Part shown: piece by piece, positions 7,938-16,579 of the stretch | Layout of the letters: each line of letters starts with the position of its first letter | Position numbering within the stretch: the stretch's first letter is position 1 | From: Sphingomonadales bacterium UBA656 | Lineage (GTDB): Bacteria; Pseudomonadota; Alphaproteobacteria; Sphingomonadales; Sphingomonadaceae | NCBI GenBank assembly: GCA_002299895.1 | Contig: DBOC01000002.1 | Location: forward strand, 1-64,000 | Length of the DNA stretch: 64,000 bases | Reading direction: 5' to 3' | Translations under genes and position numbers: made by a program | Notes under the pieces: model-generated | The model's database searches: none | What the model was told of the DNA's origin: nothing | What the model saw: the letters and a program-made list of their open reading frames with translations, nothing else

Positions 7938-8327
7938 ATGGCACGCGAACCACAGCGCATTAAAAAGCGGGAGCGCAAAAATATCTCGGCAGGCGTCGCG
8001 CACGTCAATGCCAGCTTTAACAACACCATGATCACGATCACCGATGCTCAAGGCAACGCGATCAGCTGGTCATCAGCCGGAACAATGGGCTTCAAGGGTA
8101 GCCGTAAATCGACCCCTTATGCAGCCCAGGTTGCCGCCGAAGACGCCGGCAAGAAAGCTGCTGAACATGGCGTTCGTACTTTGGAAGTCGAAGTTAAGGG
8201 CCCGGGTTCGGGTCGTGAATCGGCGTTGCGCGCATTGCAGGCGGTGGGTTTCACCATCACCTCGATCCGTGATGTAACCTCGATCCCGCATAATGGCGTG
8301 CGTCCTTCCAAGCGTCGGCGCGTCTAA
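7938..8327 (+). CDS. rpsK: 30S ribosomal protein S11
   Basis: S11 forms part of the platform that holds the mRNA/anti-SD region. The 129-residue protein has the conserved AHVNASFNNTMITITDAQGN and the end SIRDVTSIPHNGVRPSKRRR. The ATG at 7938 follows a 57-base gap after rpsM. Length and sequence are ordinary. Confidence 0.97.
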   Translation: MAREPQRIKKRERKNISAGVAHVNASFNNTMITITDAQGNAISWSSAGTMGFKGSRKSTPYAAQVAAEDAGKKAAEHGVRTLEVEVKGPGSGRESALRALQAVGFTITSIRDVTSIPHNGVRPSKRRRV

Positions 8328-8427
8328 GCATTCGTTTCAGGGGCGGCTGTTCAGTCGTTCCTTCTTTTACCCGCGATCCGGCACGGTGCACCAAATTGCC
8401 GGTTTTGCAAAACCCAAGGGGAAATCC

Positions 8428-9489
8428 ATGTCCGTCAATATCAAGAACTGGCAGGAACTGAAAAAGCCCAACGCGCTTGAACTCAAGTCAGGTAGTGATG
8501 CGACGCGTAAGGCTGTATTTGTCGCTGAGCCGCTTGAGCGTGGTTTTGGCCTGACGCTCGGCAACGCGCTGCGTCGCGTATTGCTTTCATCGTTGCAGGG
8601 CGCAGCAATTACGTCGATCAAGATCGAGAATGTGTTGCACGAATTCTCGTCGCTTGCTGGCGTGCGTGAAGATGTCACCGACATCGTTTTAAACATCAAA
8701 CAGGTCGCGTTGAAGATGGAAGGCGAAGGCCCCAAGCGTCTTCAGCTTTCGGCTACTGGTCCTGGCGCTGTCACCGCTGGTGACATTGCCGTGTCGGGCG
8801 ACATCCAAGTGATGAACCCTGATCTCGTCATCTGTCATTTGGATGATGGTGCCACGTTAAACATGGAAATTACTGCCGACAGCGGCAAGGGCTATGTGCC
8901 TGCAGTCGCAAACCGTCCTGCAGATGCACCTATCGGACTTATTCCGGTCGACAGCCTGTATTCACCTGTGCGTCAGGTCGCGTACAAGGTTGACAACGCC
9001 CGCATCGGTCAAGAACTCGACTATGACAAATTGTCTCTGACCATCGAAACCGATGGTACTGTCACTCCAGAAGACGCCGTGGCCTATGCCGCTCGTATCC
9101 TTCAGGACCAGTTGCAAGTGTTTGTCCACTTCGAAGACTCGATGGCCGCATCGTCACCAATGGCGGGCATGTCGGCGCCGTCGGCTTCTTCCGAAGAATC
9201 GGATGCAAATCAGCTTAACCGTTATCTTCTCAAGAAGGTGGACGAGTTGGAACTGTCGGTCCGCAGCGCAAACTGCCTCAAAAACGACAATATCATCTAC
9301 ATTGGCGATCTCGTTCAAAAGAGCGAAGCCGAAATGTTGCGTACACCTAATTTCGGCCGCAAGTCGCTGAACGAAATTAAGGAAGTATTGTCGTCGATGG
9401 GCTTACGCCTTGGCATGGACATCCCCGGATGGCCGCCAGAGAATATCGAAGAAATGGCCAAGAAGCTGGAACAAGAGCTGCTCGGTTAA
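8428..9489 (+). CDS. rpoA: RNA polymerase alpha subunit
   Basis: The alpha dimer starts RNA polymerase assembly and its C-terminal domain binds UP elements and activators. The ATG at 8428 gives MSVNIKNWQELKKPNALELK, with a GGGG-containing site 8 bases before it; more upstream starts have no conserved sequence. The N-terminal domain contains GFGLTLGNALRRVLLSSLQG, and the C-terminal domain contains SANCLKNDNIIYIGDLVQ and LGMDIPGWPPENIEEM. A Ser/Ala/Glu linker joins them near residues 243-262. The total of 353 residues is normal for alphaproteobacteria. Confidence 0.98.
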   Translation: MSVNIKNWQELKKPNALELKSGSDATRKAVFVAEPLERGFGLTLGNALRRVLLSSLQGAAITSIKIENVLHEFSSLAGVREDVTDIVLNIKQVALKMEGEGPKRLQLSATGPGAVTAGDIAVSGDIQVMNPDLVICHLDDGATLNMEITADSGKGYVPAVANRPADAPIGLIPVDSLYSPVRQVAYKVDNARIGQELDYDKLSLTIETDGTVTPEDAVAYAARILQDQLQVFVHFEDSMAASSPMAGMSAPSASSEESDANQLNRYLLKKVDELELSVRSANCLKNDNIIYIGDLVQKSEAEMLRTPNFGRKSLNEIKEVLSSMGLRLGMDIPGWPPENIEEMAKKLEQELLG

Positions 9490-9496
9490 AAAATAT

Positions 9497-9523
9497 TTGG
9501 GCCAAGGCAGTGCTTTGGCCCAA
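9497..9523 (+). promoter_or_regulatory. Hairpin between rpoA and rplQ
   Basis: TTGGGCCAA (9497-9505) and TTGGCCCAA (9515-9523) form a 9-base-pair stem with a 9-base loop, starting 8 bases after the rpoA stop. Only three T follow, so it may be a partial terminator or an RNA-processing/stability site that lowers rplQ expression rather than a full stop. Confidence 0.5.
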
Positions 9524-9602
9524 TTTACAGGGAAATGGCCGCCCTTAACTGGCCAGGATTGGGGTACCTAATACGGCCCCCCTACGAACGAAGGAATGAA
9601 AT

Positions 9603-10016
9603 ATGCGCCATAAAGTTGGCCACCGTAAGCTGCAGCGCACCACGTCGCACCGTACTGCGATGCTTCGCAATATGGCAGCGTCGCTGATCAAGCACGAGCA
9701 AATCAAGACGACCTTGCCAAAGGCGAAGGAACTGCGTCCTTATATCGAAAAGCTTATTACACTTGCGAAAAAGGGTGGCCTGTCCAACCGCCGCCTCGCG
9801 ATGAGCCGTTTGATGGACGACACGCAATTGGTGAAATTGTTTGACGAGCTTGCGACACGCTATGCTGATCGTAGCGGCGGTTATAGCCGTGTGATCAAGG
9901 CTGGTTTCCGTGGTTCAGATGCTGCGCCAATGGGCGTTATCGAACTGGTGGATCGCAATGTCGATGCCAAGGGCCAAGACAGCGGTCCCGTCGAAGTGCT
10001 GGACGACAGCGAGTAA
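9603..10016 (+). CDS. rplQ: 50S ribosomal protein L17
   Basis: L17 lines the lower face of the large subunit. The 137-residue protein starts MRHKVGHRKLQRTTSHRTAM and has the family block SLIKHEQIKTTLPKAKELRP. The acidic end (VEVLDDSE) exceeds the E. coli length slightly. AAGGA lies 7 bases upstream of the ATG. It closes the alpha operon and is followed by a strong hairpin. Confidence 0.97.
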   Translation: MRHKVGHRKLQRTTSHRTAMLRNMAASLIKHEQIKTTLPKAKELRPYIEKLITLAKKGGLSNRRLAMSRLMDDTQLVKLFDELATRYADRSGGYSRVIKAGFRGSDAAPMGVIELVDRNVDAKGQDSGPVEVLDDSE

Positions 10017-10038
10017 ACCCGTCGCACCGGAGAGTTTT

Positions 10039-10075
10039 AAAAGGGCGGTATCCGAGAGGGTGCCGCCCTTTTGCG
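10039..10075 (+). terminator. Intrinsic terminator of the alpha operon
   Basis: AAAAGGGCGG (10039-10048) pairs with CCGCCCTTTT (10063-10072) around a 14-base loop. It sits 23 bases after the rplQ stop and could also serve the opposite gene that ends at 10087, since the stem starts with A and ends with T runs. Confidence 0.85.
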
Positions 10076-10086
10076 TGTTTTCAATC

Positions 10087-10641
10087 TTAAGCTTTACGCT
10101 TTTGACGGGCGTACCAGAAAAAGAAGCTCGCCATAAACCATGCGACCGATAGGACGATCGTAAATTTGCCGCCGCGCATATCGCTGCCCAAAATACCGGC
10201 AAAGATGCCAATAGCGACTTGCAGAGCGCCGGCTAAGAACATTGCGAATGGCAAAATGCTACCACGAAAACGCGAGGCGATGCTGCCGACAATGGCAATA
10301 AACAGAACTGCGCCGAACCACAGGTTGACCGCATTGTCCTCATTGCCAATCATACCGATGGCTAAATTGGCCCAAACCAACATGAACCCAGCGAGAACCG
10401 CGAACAGCGCGCCGATGCGGAAAAACCAGTTGGAGGATAAACGCACGGCAAGTTCGATAAGGCCACCGACAATTCCAAAGATGATGGTTGCGACAATGAA
10501 ATCAGTTTCATCCCAATTAACTTCACGGCTGAATTGCATAGCCACCAATGGCGTGAGGATGAGCGCAATCGCACCGCCCCATCCAAGCACGCGCCATGGG
10601 CTCACACCTCGACGCTGACGCTCTACATTAATTGTATTCAT
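10087..10641 (-). CDS. Hypothetical membrane protein with about five transmembrane segments
   Basis: I do not recognise the family. The 184-residue protein starts with a basic cytosolic stretch (MNTINVERQRRGVSPWRVLG) and then shows about five hydrophobic segments near residues 21-37, 48-65, 75-97, 108-122 and 130-177 (the last may be two). It ends in a basic tail YARQKRKA. The pattern suggests a small integral inner-membrane protein. It is convergent with rplQ and divergent from the prolyl oligopeptidase gene, so it is probably transcribed alone. AGGGACATG-type ribosome-binding sequence precedes the ATG. Confidence 0.6.
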   Translation of the reverse strand: MNTINVERQRRGVSPWRVLGWGGAIALILTPLVAMQFSREVNWDETDFIVATIIFGIVGGLIELAVRLSSNWFFRIGALFAVLAGFMLVWANLAIGMIGNEDNAVNLWFGAVLFIAIVGSIASRFRGSILPFAMFLAGALQVAIGIFAGILGSDMRGGKFTIVLSVAWFMASFFFWYARQKRKA

Positions 10642-10779
10642 AACATGTCCCTTTCAGCTGCTGATTGGGGCTTCTCTTTGTGGCACGCTTGACTGTCGTG
10701 ATTGTATCGACAGGAGGTTAATTGACCGAATGATTTCGACGAAAAGGCTATTTAAATTGTCGGGCGACGCGCGAAATAG

Positions 10780-10806
10780 TTGGCGTTCATGGGCTGACGT
10801 TATAGT
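10780..10806 (+). promoter_or_regulatory. Weak candidate promoter for the prolyl oligopeptidase gene
   Basis: TTGGCG (10780-10785) and TATAGT (10801-10806) are separated by 15 bases in the 203-base divergent gap before the gene at 10845. The -10 is good but the spacing is short, so this is only a suggestion. The rest of the gap shows no gene or repeat. Confidence 0.3.
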
Positions 10807-10844
10807 CGTAAAGAGAGATATCTGAGAGTTGGGGAAATGAGATT

Positions 10845-13001
10845 ATGCGAAGCGTATTTTTGCTTGGGGCGGCAATTATGATGGCGCCAATTTCGACTAT
10901 GGCGGCGGCCAAAGATGCGGCGACCGCTGACGTCACTACCAAGCTAAATTATCCGAAAACCAAGACTGTAAATGTCGTTGATGAACAATTCGGCGTAAAA
11001 GTTGCGGATCCCTATCGCTGGCTTGAAGATGATGTCCGCGTCAACGCGGATGTCGCGGATTGGGTAAAATCACAAAATGCTGTGACAGACGCGTATTTGG
11101 AAACATTGCCCGGTAAAAAAATCCTCGCCAACCGGATGAAGAAGCTATTCGATTATGAGCGCTTTGGTCTGCCTGAAAAGGCAGGCGGCTATTATTTTTT
11201 TAACAAGAATGACGGGTTGCAGAACCAGTCGGTTTTGTATGTGCGTAAAGGGCTGACGGGCGTTGACCGAGTGCTGCTTGATCCGAATGGCTGGGCAAAG
11301 GATGGCGCAACAGCGCTGGATAGCTGGGTACCTTCGCAAAATGGCAAGCTGCTCGCTTATGCGATACAAGATGGGGGTTCCGACTGGCGCACGATTAAAG
11401 TGCTCGACACCTCGACTGGCAAAGTTTTGGCCGATGAAATCAAATGGGCCAAATTCACCAATATAAGCTGGGTGGGTAATGAAGGGTTTCTTTATTCCCG
11501 TTTCGCCGAACCACAAGAAGGCGCGGCATTTCAGCAGCTGAATTATAACCAAACGGTTTATTATCACAAAATCGGTACCCCACAGTCGGAAGATAAAGCG
11601 ATTTACGCTACGCCTGATAAGCCCGAATATGGGCATAGCGCGCAGGTGACGCATGATGGCAAATGGGCGTTGATTACCACCTCGTCCGGAACAGATGAGA
11701 AATATGAACTGCACGTCATGCCGCTTGGCAAAAATCCAACTTGGAAGGCGCAGCCTTTGGTCAAGGGGTTAGAGCATGACTGGGGCCTTATCGAAGGCAT
11801 GGGTAATAAATTGTGGTTCACCACCAACAAGGATGCGCCAAAGCTGAAGGTGGTCAGCGTGGACCTTGGGGCGAAGGCGCCTGTGTTTACCGATGTTATT
11901 CCAGAGCGCGCAGAAACGTTATCGCGCGCGCAAATCGTCGGCAATCGTATAATCCTTTCATACATCAAAGACGCCAAATCGATGGCGCTAATGACGAACC
12001 TTGAAGGTCAGCCTATTAAGGAAATTCAACTAAACGCGATTGGTACTGCCAGCGGCTTTTCCGGCACACCAGGTGATGCAGAAACATTTTATGGTTTCTC
12101 CAGCTTTAATCAGCCCGGCGCGGTCTATCGCTTTGACAGCAATAGTGGGACATCGACGCCATTTGCGGAACCGAAATTGAGCTTCAACCCGCAAGACTTC
12201 AGCGTCAGCCAGGTATTTTACCCGTCAAAGGACGGCACGAAGATTCCAATGTTCATCGTGCATAAGAAAGACATCGATCTGTCCCAAGGCGCGCCGACCT
12301 TGTTATATGCTTATGGCGGGTTCAACATTTCGCAGACACCGACATATTCGGCCACGCGGATGGCGTGGCTACAGTCCGGTGGCGTTTTTGCGCTGGCAAA
12401 TATTCGCGGTGGAGGCGAATATGGCAAACCATGGCATGACGCTGGTCGCCTTATGAACAAGCAAAACGTTTTTGACGATTTTGCCGCAGCGGCGGAGTAT
12501 CTTATCGCCAGCGGCATTTCGGCCAAAGGCAAGATTGCAATCGAGGGCCGTTCCAATGGCGGCTTGCTGGTGGGTGCATCTTTGAACCAGCGGCCTGATC
12601 TTTTTGCGGCGGGACATGCTGCCGTTGGCGTTATGGACATGGTCCGCTTTGACCGGTTTACCGCGGGCCGCTACTGGGTCGATGATTATGGCTATTCTAG
12701 TAAAGAAGCCGATTTTAAGATGCAGTTGACCTATTCGCCCTATCACAACATCAAATCATGCGTCGAATATCCGGCTGTGATCGTGTCCACCGCTGACACC
12801 GACGATCGGGTGGTCCCAGGGCATAGCTTCAAATATATCTCCGCTCTTCAGGCCGCAGAGACCGGAAGCAAGCCGAAAATCATCCGTATTGAGAGCCGTG
12901 CCGGTCATGGTTCGGGTAAGCCAACCGACAAGGTGATTGACGAATATTCGGATATTTACGCTTTCCTCGCCAAATGGACAGGGCTGAAGCTGACTGAATA
13001 A
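10845..13001 (+). CDS. Exported prolyl oligopeptidase family serine peptidase (S9A)
   Basis: S9A peptidases cut short peptides after proline. The 718-residue protein has a signal peptide (MRSVFLLGAAIMMAPISTMA), so it is probably periplasmic. The N-terminal part (about 40-430) contains the family start YRWLEDD and would form the beta-propeller lid. The C-terminal hydrolase domain shows the catalytic serine in EGRSNGGLL (Ser570), the Asp region DTDDRVVPGH (653-654) and the catalytic His in RAGHGSGKPT (His688). All three elements are present, so it should be active. It is followed by a 9-base-pair hairpin. Confidence 0.93.
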   Translation: MRSVFLLGAAIMMAPISTMAAAKDAATADVTTKLNYPKTKTVNVVDEQFGVKVADPYRWLEDDVRVNADVADWVKSQNAVTDAYLETLPGKKILANRMKKLFDYERFGLPEKAGGYYFFNKNDGLQNQSVLYVRKGLTGVDRVLLDPNGWAKDGATALDSWVPSQNGKLLAYAIQDGGSDWRTIKVLDTSTGKVLADEIKWAKFTNISWVGNEGFLYSRFAEPQEGAAFQQLNYNQTVYYHKIGTPQSEDKAIYATPDKPEYGHSAQVTHDGKWALITTSSGTDEKYELHVMPLGKNPTWKAQPLVKGLEHDWGLIEGMGNKLWFTTNKDAPKLKVVSVDLGAKAPVFTDVIPERAETLSRAQIVGNRIILSYIKDAKSMALMTNLEGQPIKEIQLNAIGTASGFSGTPGDAETFYGFSSFNQPGAVYRFDSNSGTSTPFAEPKLSFNPQDFSVSQVFYPSKDGTKIPMFIVHKKDIDLSQGAPTLLYAYGGFNISQTPTYSATRMAWLQSGGVFALANIRGGGEYGKPWHDAGRLMNKQNVFDDFAAAAEYLIASGISAKGKIAIEGRSNGGLLVGASLNQRPDLFAAGHAAVGVMDMVRFDRFTAGRYWVDDYGYSSKEADFKMQLTYSPYHNIKSCVEYPAVIVSTADTDDRVVPGHSFKYISALQAAETGSKPKIIRIESRAGHGSGKPTDKVIDEYSDIYAFLAKWTGLKLTE

Positions 13002-13043
13002 TCGGTCCTTCAATGCAGCTATCCATGGACTCATAGAGGCAAT

Positions 13044-13073
13044 GCGGCTTGGTCTGGAGAAAGGCCAAGCCGC
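13044..13073 (+). terminator. Hairpin after the prolyl oligopeptidase gene
   Basis: GCGGCTTGG (13044-13052) and CCAAGCCGC (13065-13073) form a perfect 9-base-pair stem with a 12-base loop, 42 bases after the stop codon. There is no T run, so this is a hairpin-type or Rho-assisted end rather than a classical intrinsic terminator. Confidence 0.5.
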
Positions 13074-13136
13074 CGAAAATTGCCATTGACCATCGCTTTA
13101 CTTGCCACGCCCCCCAAAAACCGGCACAGTTAAGTC

Positions 13137-13358
13137 ATGGCAAATTTTATCGCTTTCCTTCTGGGCCTCGTTGCCCTTGTTCTGGCCTTCATTGGTTTCA
13201 TCCCGCTGCTTGGGTGGTTGAACTGGCTGATTATCCTGATCGCAGGTGTAGGCGTCGCATTTGGCTTCATCTCGGATAAAAGTGGCGGTCGTAATTTCTG
13301 TCTTGTGGTGATGGCGATTTGCGCCTTCCGTTTGTGGATTGGCGGCGGGATCATCTGA
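13137..13358 (+). CDS. Small membrane protein of unknown function
   Basis: This 73-residue protein is almost wholly hydrophobic, with segments near residues 4-21, 25-43 and 54-71 separated by a short polar loop (SDKSGG). No family is recognised. The ATG at 13137 is followed 24 bases after its stop by rarD, so the two may be co-transcribed. Coding use looks like the neighbours. Confidence 0.6.
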   Translation: MANFIAFLLGLVALVLAFIGFIPLLGWLNWLIILIAGVGVAFGFISDKSGGRNFCLVVMAICAFRLWIGGGII

Positions 13359-13382
13359 CCCAGTTTCTAGGACGGGGCTAAA

Positions 13383-14282
13383 ATGATGGCACACAATGAT
13401 CAAACCCCGCAGCCAAGCGGTCTGCCTTATGCCATATCGGCCTATATGATCTGGGGATTTGTCCCCTTATATTTTAAGCTTTTGAGCCATGTGCCGCCAA
13501 TCGCTGTCGTGGCGCAGCGAATTTTATGGTCGATCCCTTTGCTGCTACTCATCATGGCGTTTCGCAAACAGTTGCAGGAATACGGCGCTATTTTCCGACA
13601 CAAGGCGCACTTACGCAACCTGCTCGCGTCGGCAACGCTTATTGCTATCAACTGGCTGATTTATATTTGGGCGGTGTCTACCGATCACATATTGGCCGCC
13701 AGTCTTGGCTATTATCTAAATCCTTTGGTGAATGTACTTTTGGGCCGCCTGTTTCTGGGTGAGCGGTTACGTCCGCTTCAAATGGTGGCTGTCGCATTCG
13801 CCGCCATTGGCGTTGCGATCCTCATTGGCGACGCGCTTGACACATTATGGGTGTCGGTATCTTTGGCACTAAGTTTTGGCTTATATGGCATTATCCGCAA
13901 AATAACGCCCGTTGGCTCTGTGCCCGGCCTTGCAATTGAAACGACCTTGCTTGCACCCTTATCGCTTGGTGCAGTGCTGTGGTATGCACAGGTGGGCACG
14001 GGTGGCTTCGGCGATGATCTCACGACATCAGGGCTATTGATCCTTGCTGGCGCGGTGACCGCTATCCCGCTGTTGATGTTTGCAACGGCAGCGCGACGCA
14101 TGAGCTATGCCAGCCTCGGCTTCGTGCAATATATCGCGCCGTCGATTGCTTTCTTGCTGGGCGTCTATGTTTATGGCGAGCCGTTAAGCACAACCAAGCT
14201 GGCGTGCTTCATCCTGATCTGGGCCAGCATCGCGATATTCTGCGCCGATGCGATCAAAACCTACCGGACGGCGAACTCTTAG
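13383..14282 (+). CDS. rarD: RarD-type EamA family transporter
   Basis: The 299-residue protein has two EamA repeats and about ten transmembrane segments. The RarD-type start is clear: GLPYAISAYMIWGFVPLYFK, then AQRILWSIPLLL and LGYYLNPLVNVLLGRLFLGE. The physiological substrate of RarD proteins is uncertain (drug/metabolite superfamily; the name comes from chloramphenicol sensitivity). Two ATGs (13383, 13386) are possible starts. It converges on pyrC with a 12-base gap. Confidence 0.88.
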   Translation: MMAHNDQTPQPSGLPYAISAYMIWGFVPLYFKLLSHVPPIAVVAQRILWSIPLLLLIMAFRKQLQEYGAIFRHKAHLRNLLASATLIAINWLIYIWAVSTDHILAASLGYYLNPLVNVLLGRLFLGERLRPLQMVAVAFAAIGVAILIGDALDTLWVSVSLALSFGLYGIIRKITPVGSVPGLAIETTLLAPLSLGAVLWYAQVGTGGFGDDLTTSGLLILAGAVTAIPLLMFATAARRMSYASLGFVQYIAPSIAFLLGVYVYGEPLSTTKLACFILIWASIAIFCADAIKTYRTANS

Positions 14283-14294
14283 CGTTAGGGTGAC

Positions 14295-15338
14295 CTAAGC
14301 CTTATACCGCCAGCGTAAAGTTTCACCTGCGTGGAACGGGACAACTGAAACGCCGTCTAGTTCAAGAAGCTCTGGTACTGGCGTATCAATACGCTCCAAC
14401 GTTACACGATCTTCATTTGGCGGCAGGCGGTAAAAACGCGGGCCGTTCTCTGACGCAAATGCCTCGAACTTATCCAAAGCGCCCTCTTCTTCAAAAACCG
14501 CAGCATAGCTCTCCATTGCAAAGGGCGCGTTGAAGATCCCGGCGCAGCCACATGCGCTTTCCTTGGCGGATTTGTCATGCGGCGCGCTGTCTGTGCCAAG
14601 GAAATATTTGGTGCTGCCGGATGTCGCAGCCTTGCGCAGTGCAAGCCGGTGCACTTCGCGCTTCGCCACAGGTAGGCAATAGGCATGCGGGCGGATGCCT
14701 CCTGCAAACATGGCGTTGCGATTGATGTGCAAATGCTGCGGCGTGATTGTGGCGGCGATGTTGTCGCTGGCATCATCGACAAAGGCTACCGCATCTGCCG
14801 TGGTGATATGTTCAAAAACGACGCGCAGCTCGGGCAAGTCGCGCACGAGCTTTGAAAGCGTTCTTTCGATAAACTCGGCCTCCCGATCGAATATGTCGAC
14901 ATGTGAATCGGTGACTTCGCCATGAATTAACAAGGGCATGCCAATGCGGGCCATATGCTCAAGCGCGGGCATGATGTTAGCGACGTTGGTAACGCCATGG
15001 GCACTTCCTGTCGTTGCATGCGCGGGGTATAATTTTGCGGCGGTAAACACGCCTTCGGCAAAGCCACGGGCCAGTTCTTCGCCGTCCGTTACGTCGGTCA
15101 GATAGGCGGTGATCAAAGGCGTGAAGCTTACCCCCTGTGGCACTGCGGCCAAAATGCGTTCGCGATATTCTGCGCCTGCTTCCACCGTTGTTATGGGCGG
15201 CGACAGATTGGGCATGACAATAGCCCGCGCGAATTGCGCCGCGGTATAAGGCACTATGCTGCGCATCACGGCATTATCGCGCAAATGCACATGCCAGTCA
15301 TCGGGACGGCGGATCGAAAGAATCGTCTGGTCGGTCAT
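14295..15338 (-). CDS. pyrC: Dihydroorotase (homodimeric type)
   Basis: PyrC closes carbamoyl-aspartate to dihydroorotate in pyrimidine synthesis. The 347-residue protein has the metal-binding RPDDWHVHLRD (HxH), the carboxylated-lysine region TAAKLYPAHATT, the His-bearing segments LLIHGEVTD and VVFEHITTADAV, and the metal Asp in LGTDSAPHDK. Length fits the short, E. coli-like class. It is divergent from ygfZ across 38 bases. Confidence 0.95.
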   Translation of the reverse strand: MTDQTILSIRRPDDWHVHLRDNAVMRSIVPYTAAQFARAIVMPNLSPPITTVEAGAEYRERILAAVPQGVSFTPLITAYLTDVTDGEELARGFAEGVFTAAKLYPAHATTGSAHGVTNVANIMPALEHMARIGMPLLIHGEVTDSHVDIFDREAEFIERTLSKLVRDLPELRVVFEHITTADAVAFVDDASDNIAATITPQHLHINRNAMFAGGIRPHAYCLPVAKREVHRLALRKAATSGSTKYFLGTDSAPHDKSAKESACGCAGIFNAPFAMESYAAVFEEEGALDKFEAFASENGPRFYRLPPNEDRVTLERIDTPVPELLELDGVSVVPFHAGETLRWRYKA

Positions 15339-15376
15339 GGCTTCCCTTTAAGCGGTCATCCCCCTATCTGTCACCT

Positions 15377-16099
15377 ATGCGAAACACCCGTTTATATGAC
15401 CGTCATGTCGTTCGTCTGTCGCCCACCGAAACAGGCGAAGACGTGCGTCAATTCCTGCAAGGGCTGGTAACGCAAGATACCGCTGCTGCGATGCCCTTAT
15501 GGGCAGGACTTTTGAGCCCGCAAGGCAAGGCATTGTTCGATTTCCTATTATGGGCAGATGGTGACGATGTGCTTATCGATTGTGAGGGTACACAGGCAGA
15601 GGCGCTTGTGCGGCGGCTGACAATCTATCGGTTGCGCCGCAAAATTGCGATTGCAATTGATCCGTCGATTGCGGTGTTTTGGAATGCAAATGGCAGCAGC
15701 GACCCACGTCATCCTGCTATGGGCGAACGGTGGCTTGGAACACCCGCAGATGATGATGTGGACGTCAGCGGCGTATATCGGTCGCATCGACTGGCCTTGG
15801 GAATCACAGAAGGTTTAAAGGAGCTTGGGAGCGAGCAAACCTTATGGCTTGAGGCAAACGCCGTGGAGCTAAATGGCGTATCCTTTAACAAAGGTTGCTA
15901 TGTTGGGCAGGAAAACACCGCGCGCATGAACTGGCGGCAAAAGGTCAATAGGCGGCTGGTGGTCGTTCCGTTGGAGCAAGCCGATATCAGTCGTCAACGC
16001 TGCGGCTATCCGGAACTTGGCCTATCCGTAGAATTGCGCCGTGTGGATGATATGCAGTCGCTGCAATTGCCGGAATGGCAGCGCACTGCGATCGCTTAA
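15377..16099 (+). CDS. ygfZ: YgfZ/CAF17-type folate-binding protein for Fe-S enzyme maintenance
   Basis: YgfZ proteins bind tetrahydrofolate and support the assembly or repair of certain 4Fe-4S enzymes. The 240-residue protein has the family signature KGCYVGQENTARM (around residues 174-186) with its conserved Cys, plus the start LVTQDTAAAMPLWAGLLSPQ typical of the GcvT-like fold. Its TAA overlaps the convergent rlpA stop (bases 16096-16099). ATG at 15377 agrees with family length. Confidence 0.88.
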   Translation: MRNTRLYDRHVVRLSPTETGEDVRQFLQGLVTQDTAAAMPLWAGLLSPQGKALFDFLLWADGDDVLIDCEGTQAEALVRRLTIYRLRRKIAIAIDPSIAVFWNANGSSDPRHPAMGERWLGTPADDDVDVSGVYRSHRLALGITEGLKELGSEQTLWLEANAVELNGVSFNKGCYVGQENTARMNWRQKVNRRLVVVPLEQADISRQRCGYPELGLSVELRRVDDMQSLQLPEWQRTAIA

Positions 16100-16461
16100 T
16101 ACAGCAGTTCAATCTTCACTTTAGCTGTACCGGTGCGGTGCATGCCAATTTGCTTGGCTGCGGCATAGGACACATCCACAATGCGCGATTTGCCCCAAGG
16201 GCCGCGGTCGTTGATGCGGACAATAACTTCCTGCCCATTAGCCAAGTTGGTAACGGCAACGCGGGTGCCAAATGCCAAAGTGCGGTGGGCGGCGGTCATG
16301 GCATTTGGGTCAAAGCGTTCACCGCTCGCCGTGCGGCGCCCACCCAATTCGACGCCATAATAGCTGGCCATGCCCGTGCCTATTTCGACACGGCTGTCTC
16401 CGGCCTGCGCCAAGACGGGCAATGCCAGCAACGCCATCATGAAAAAACCGCTTCTGTGCAT
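16096..16461 (-). CDS. RlpA-like double-psi beta-barrel protein, no SPOR domain
   Basis: RlpA proteins act on peptidoglycan, some as lytic transglycosylases on denuded glycans. This 121-residue protein has a signal peptide (ending VLAQA near residue 20) and the RlpA domain: GMASYYGVELGGRRTASGE, TLAFGTRVAVTNLANG and the catalytic-type RINDRGPW. It lacks both a lipobox and the C-terminal SPOR domain of E. coli RlpA, so it is a minimal exported form. It lies downstream of gyrB on the same strand. Confidence 0.87.
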   Translation of the reverse strand: MHRSGFFMMALLALPVLAQAGDSRVEIGTGMASYYGVELGGRRTASGERFDPNAMTAAHRTLAFGTRVAVTNLANGQEVIVRINDRGPWGKSRIVDVSYAAAKQIGMHRTGTAKVKIELLY

Positions 16462-16553
16462 AATGTCTCCTCAATTAAGGAAGGCACATATTCAAATCAC
16501 TTCAATATTCGAACGGCCTAGCGTTATGCCGCCCGAACCGTAAGGCGATCCGA

Positions 16554-16579
16554 ACGTTTAAGGTCCTGACCTTAAACGT
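16554..16579 (-). repeat. 26-base perfect palindrome spanning the gyrB stop codon
   Basis: ACGTTTAAGGTC (16554-16565) and GACCTTAAACGT (16568-16579) flank a 2-base centre. On the minus strand the gyrB TAA (16574-16572) lies inside it. As RNA it would form an 11-base-pair stem with a 4-base loop directly at the end of the reading frame. No T run follows, so it may act as a 3'-end stabiliser, a Rho-linked stop or a protein site. Confidence 0.7.
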
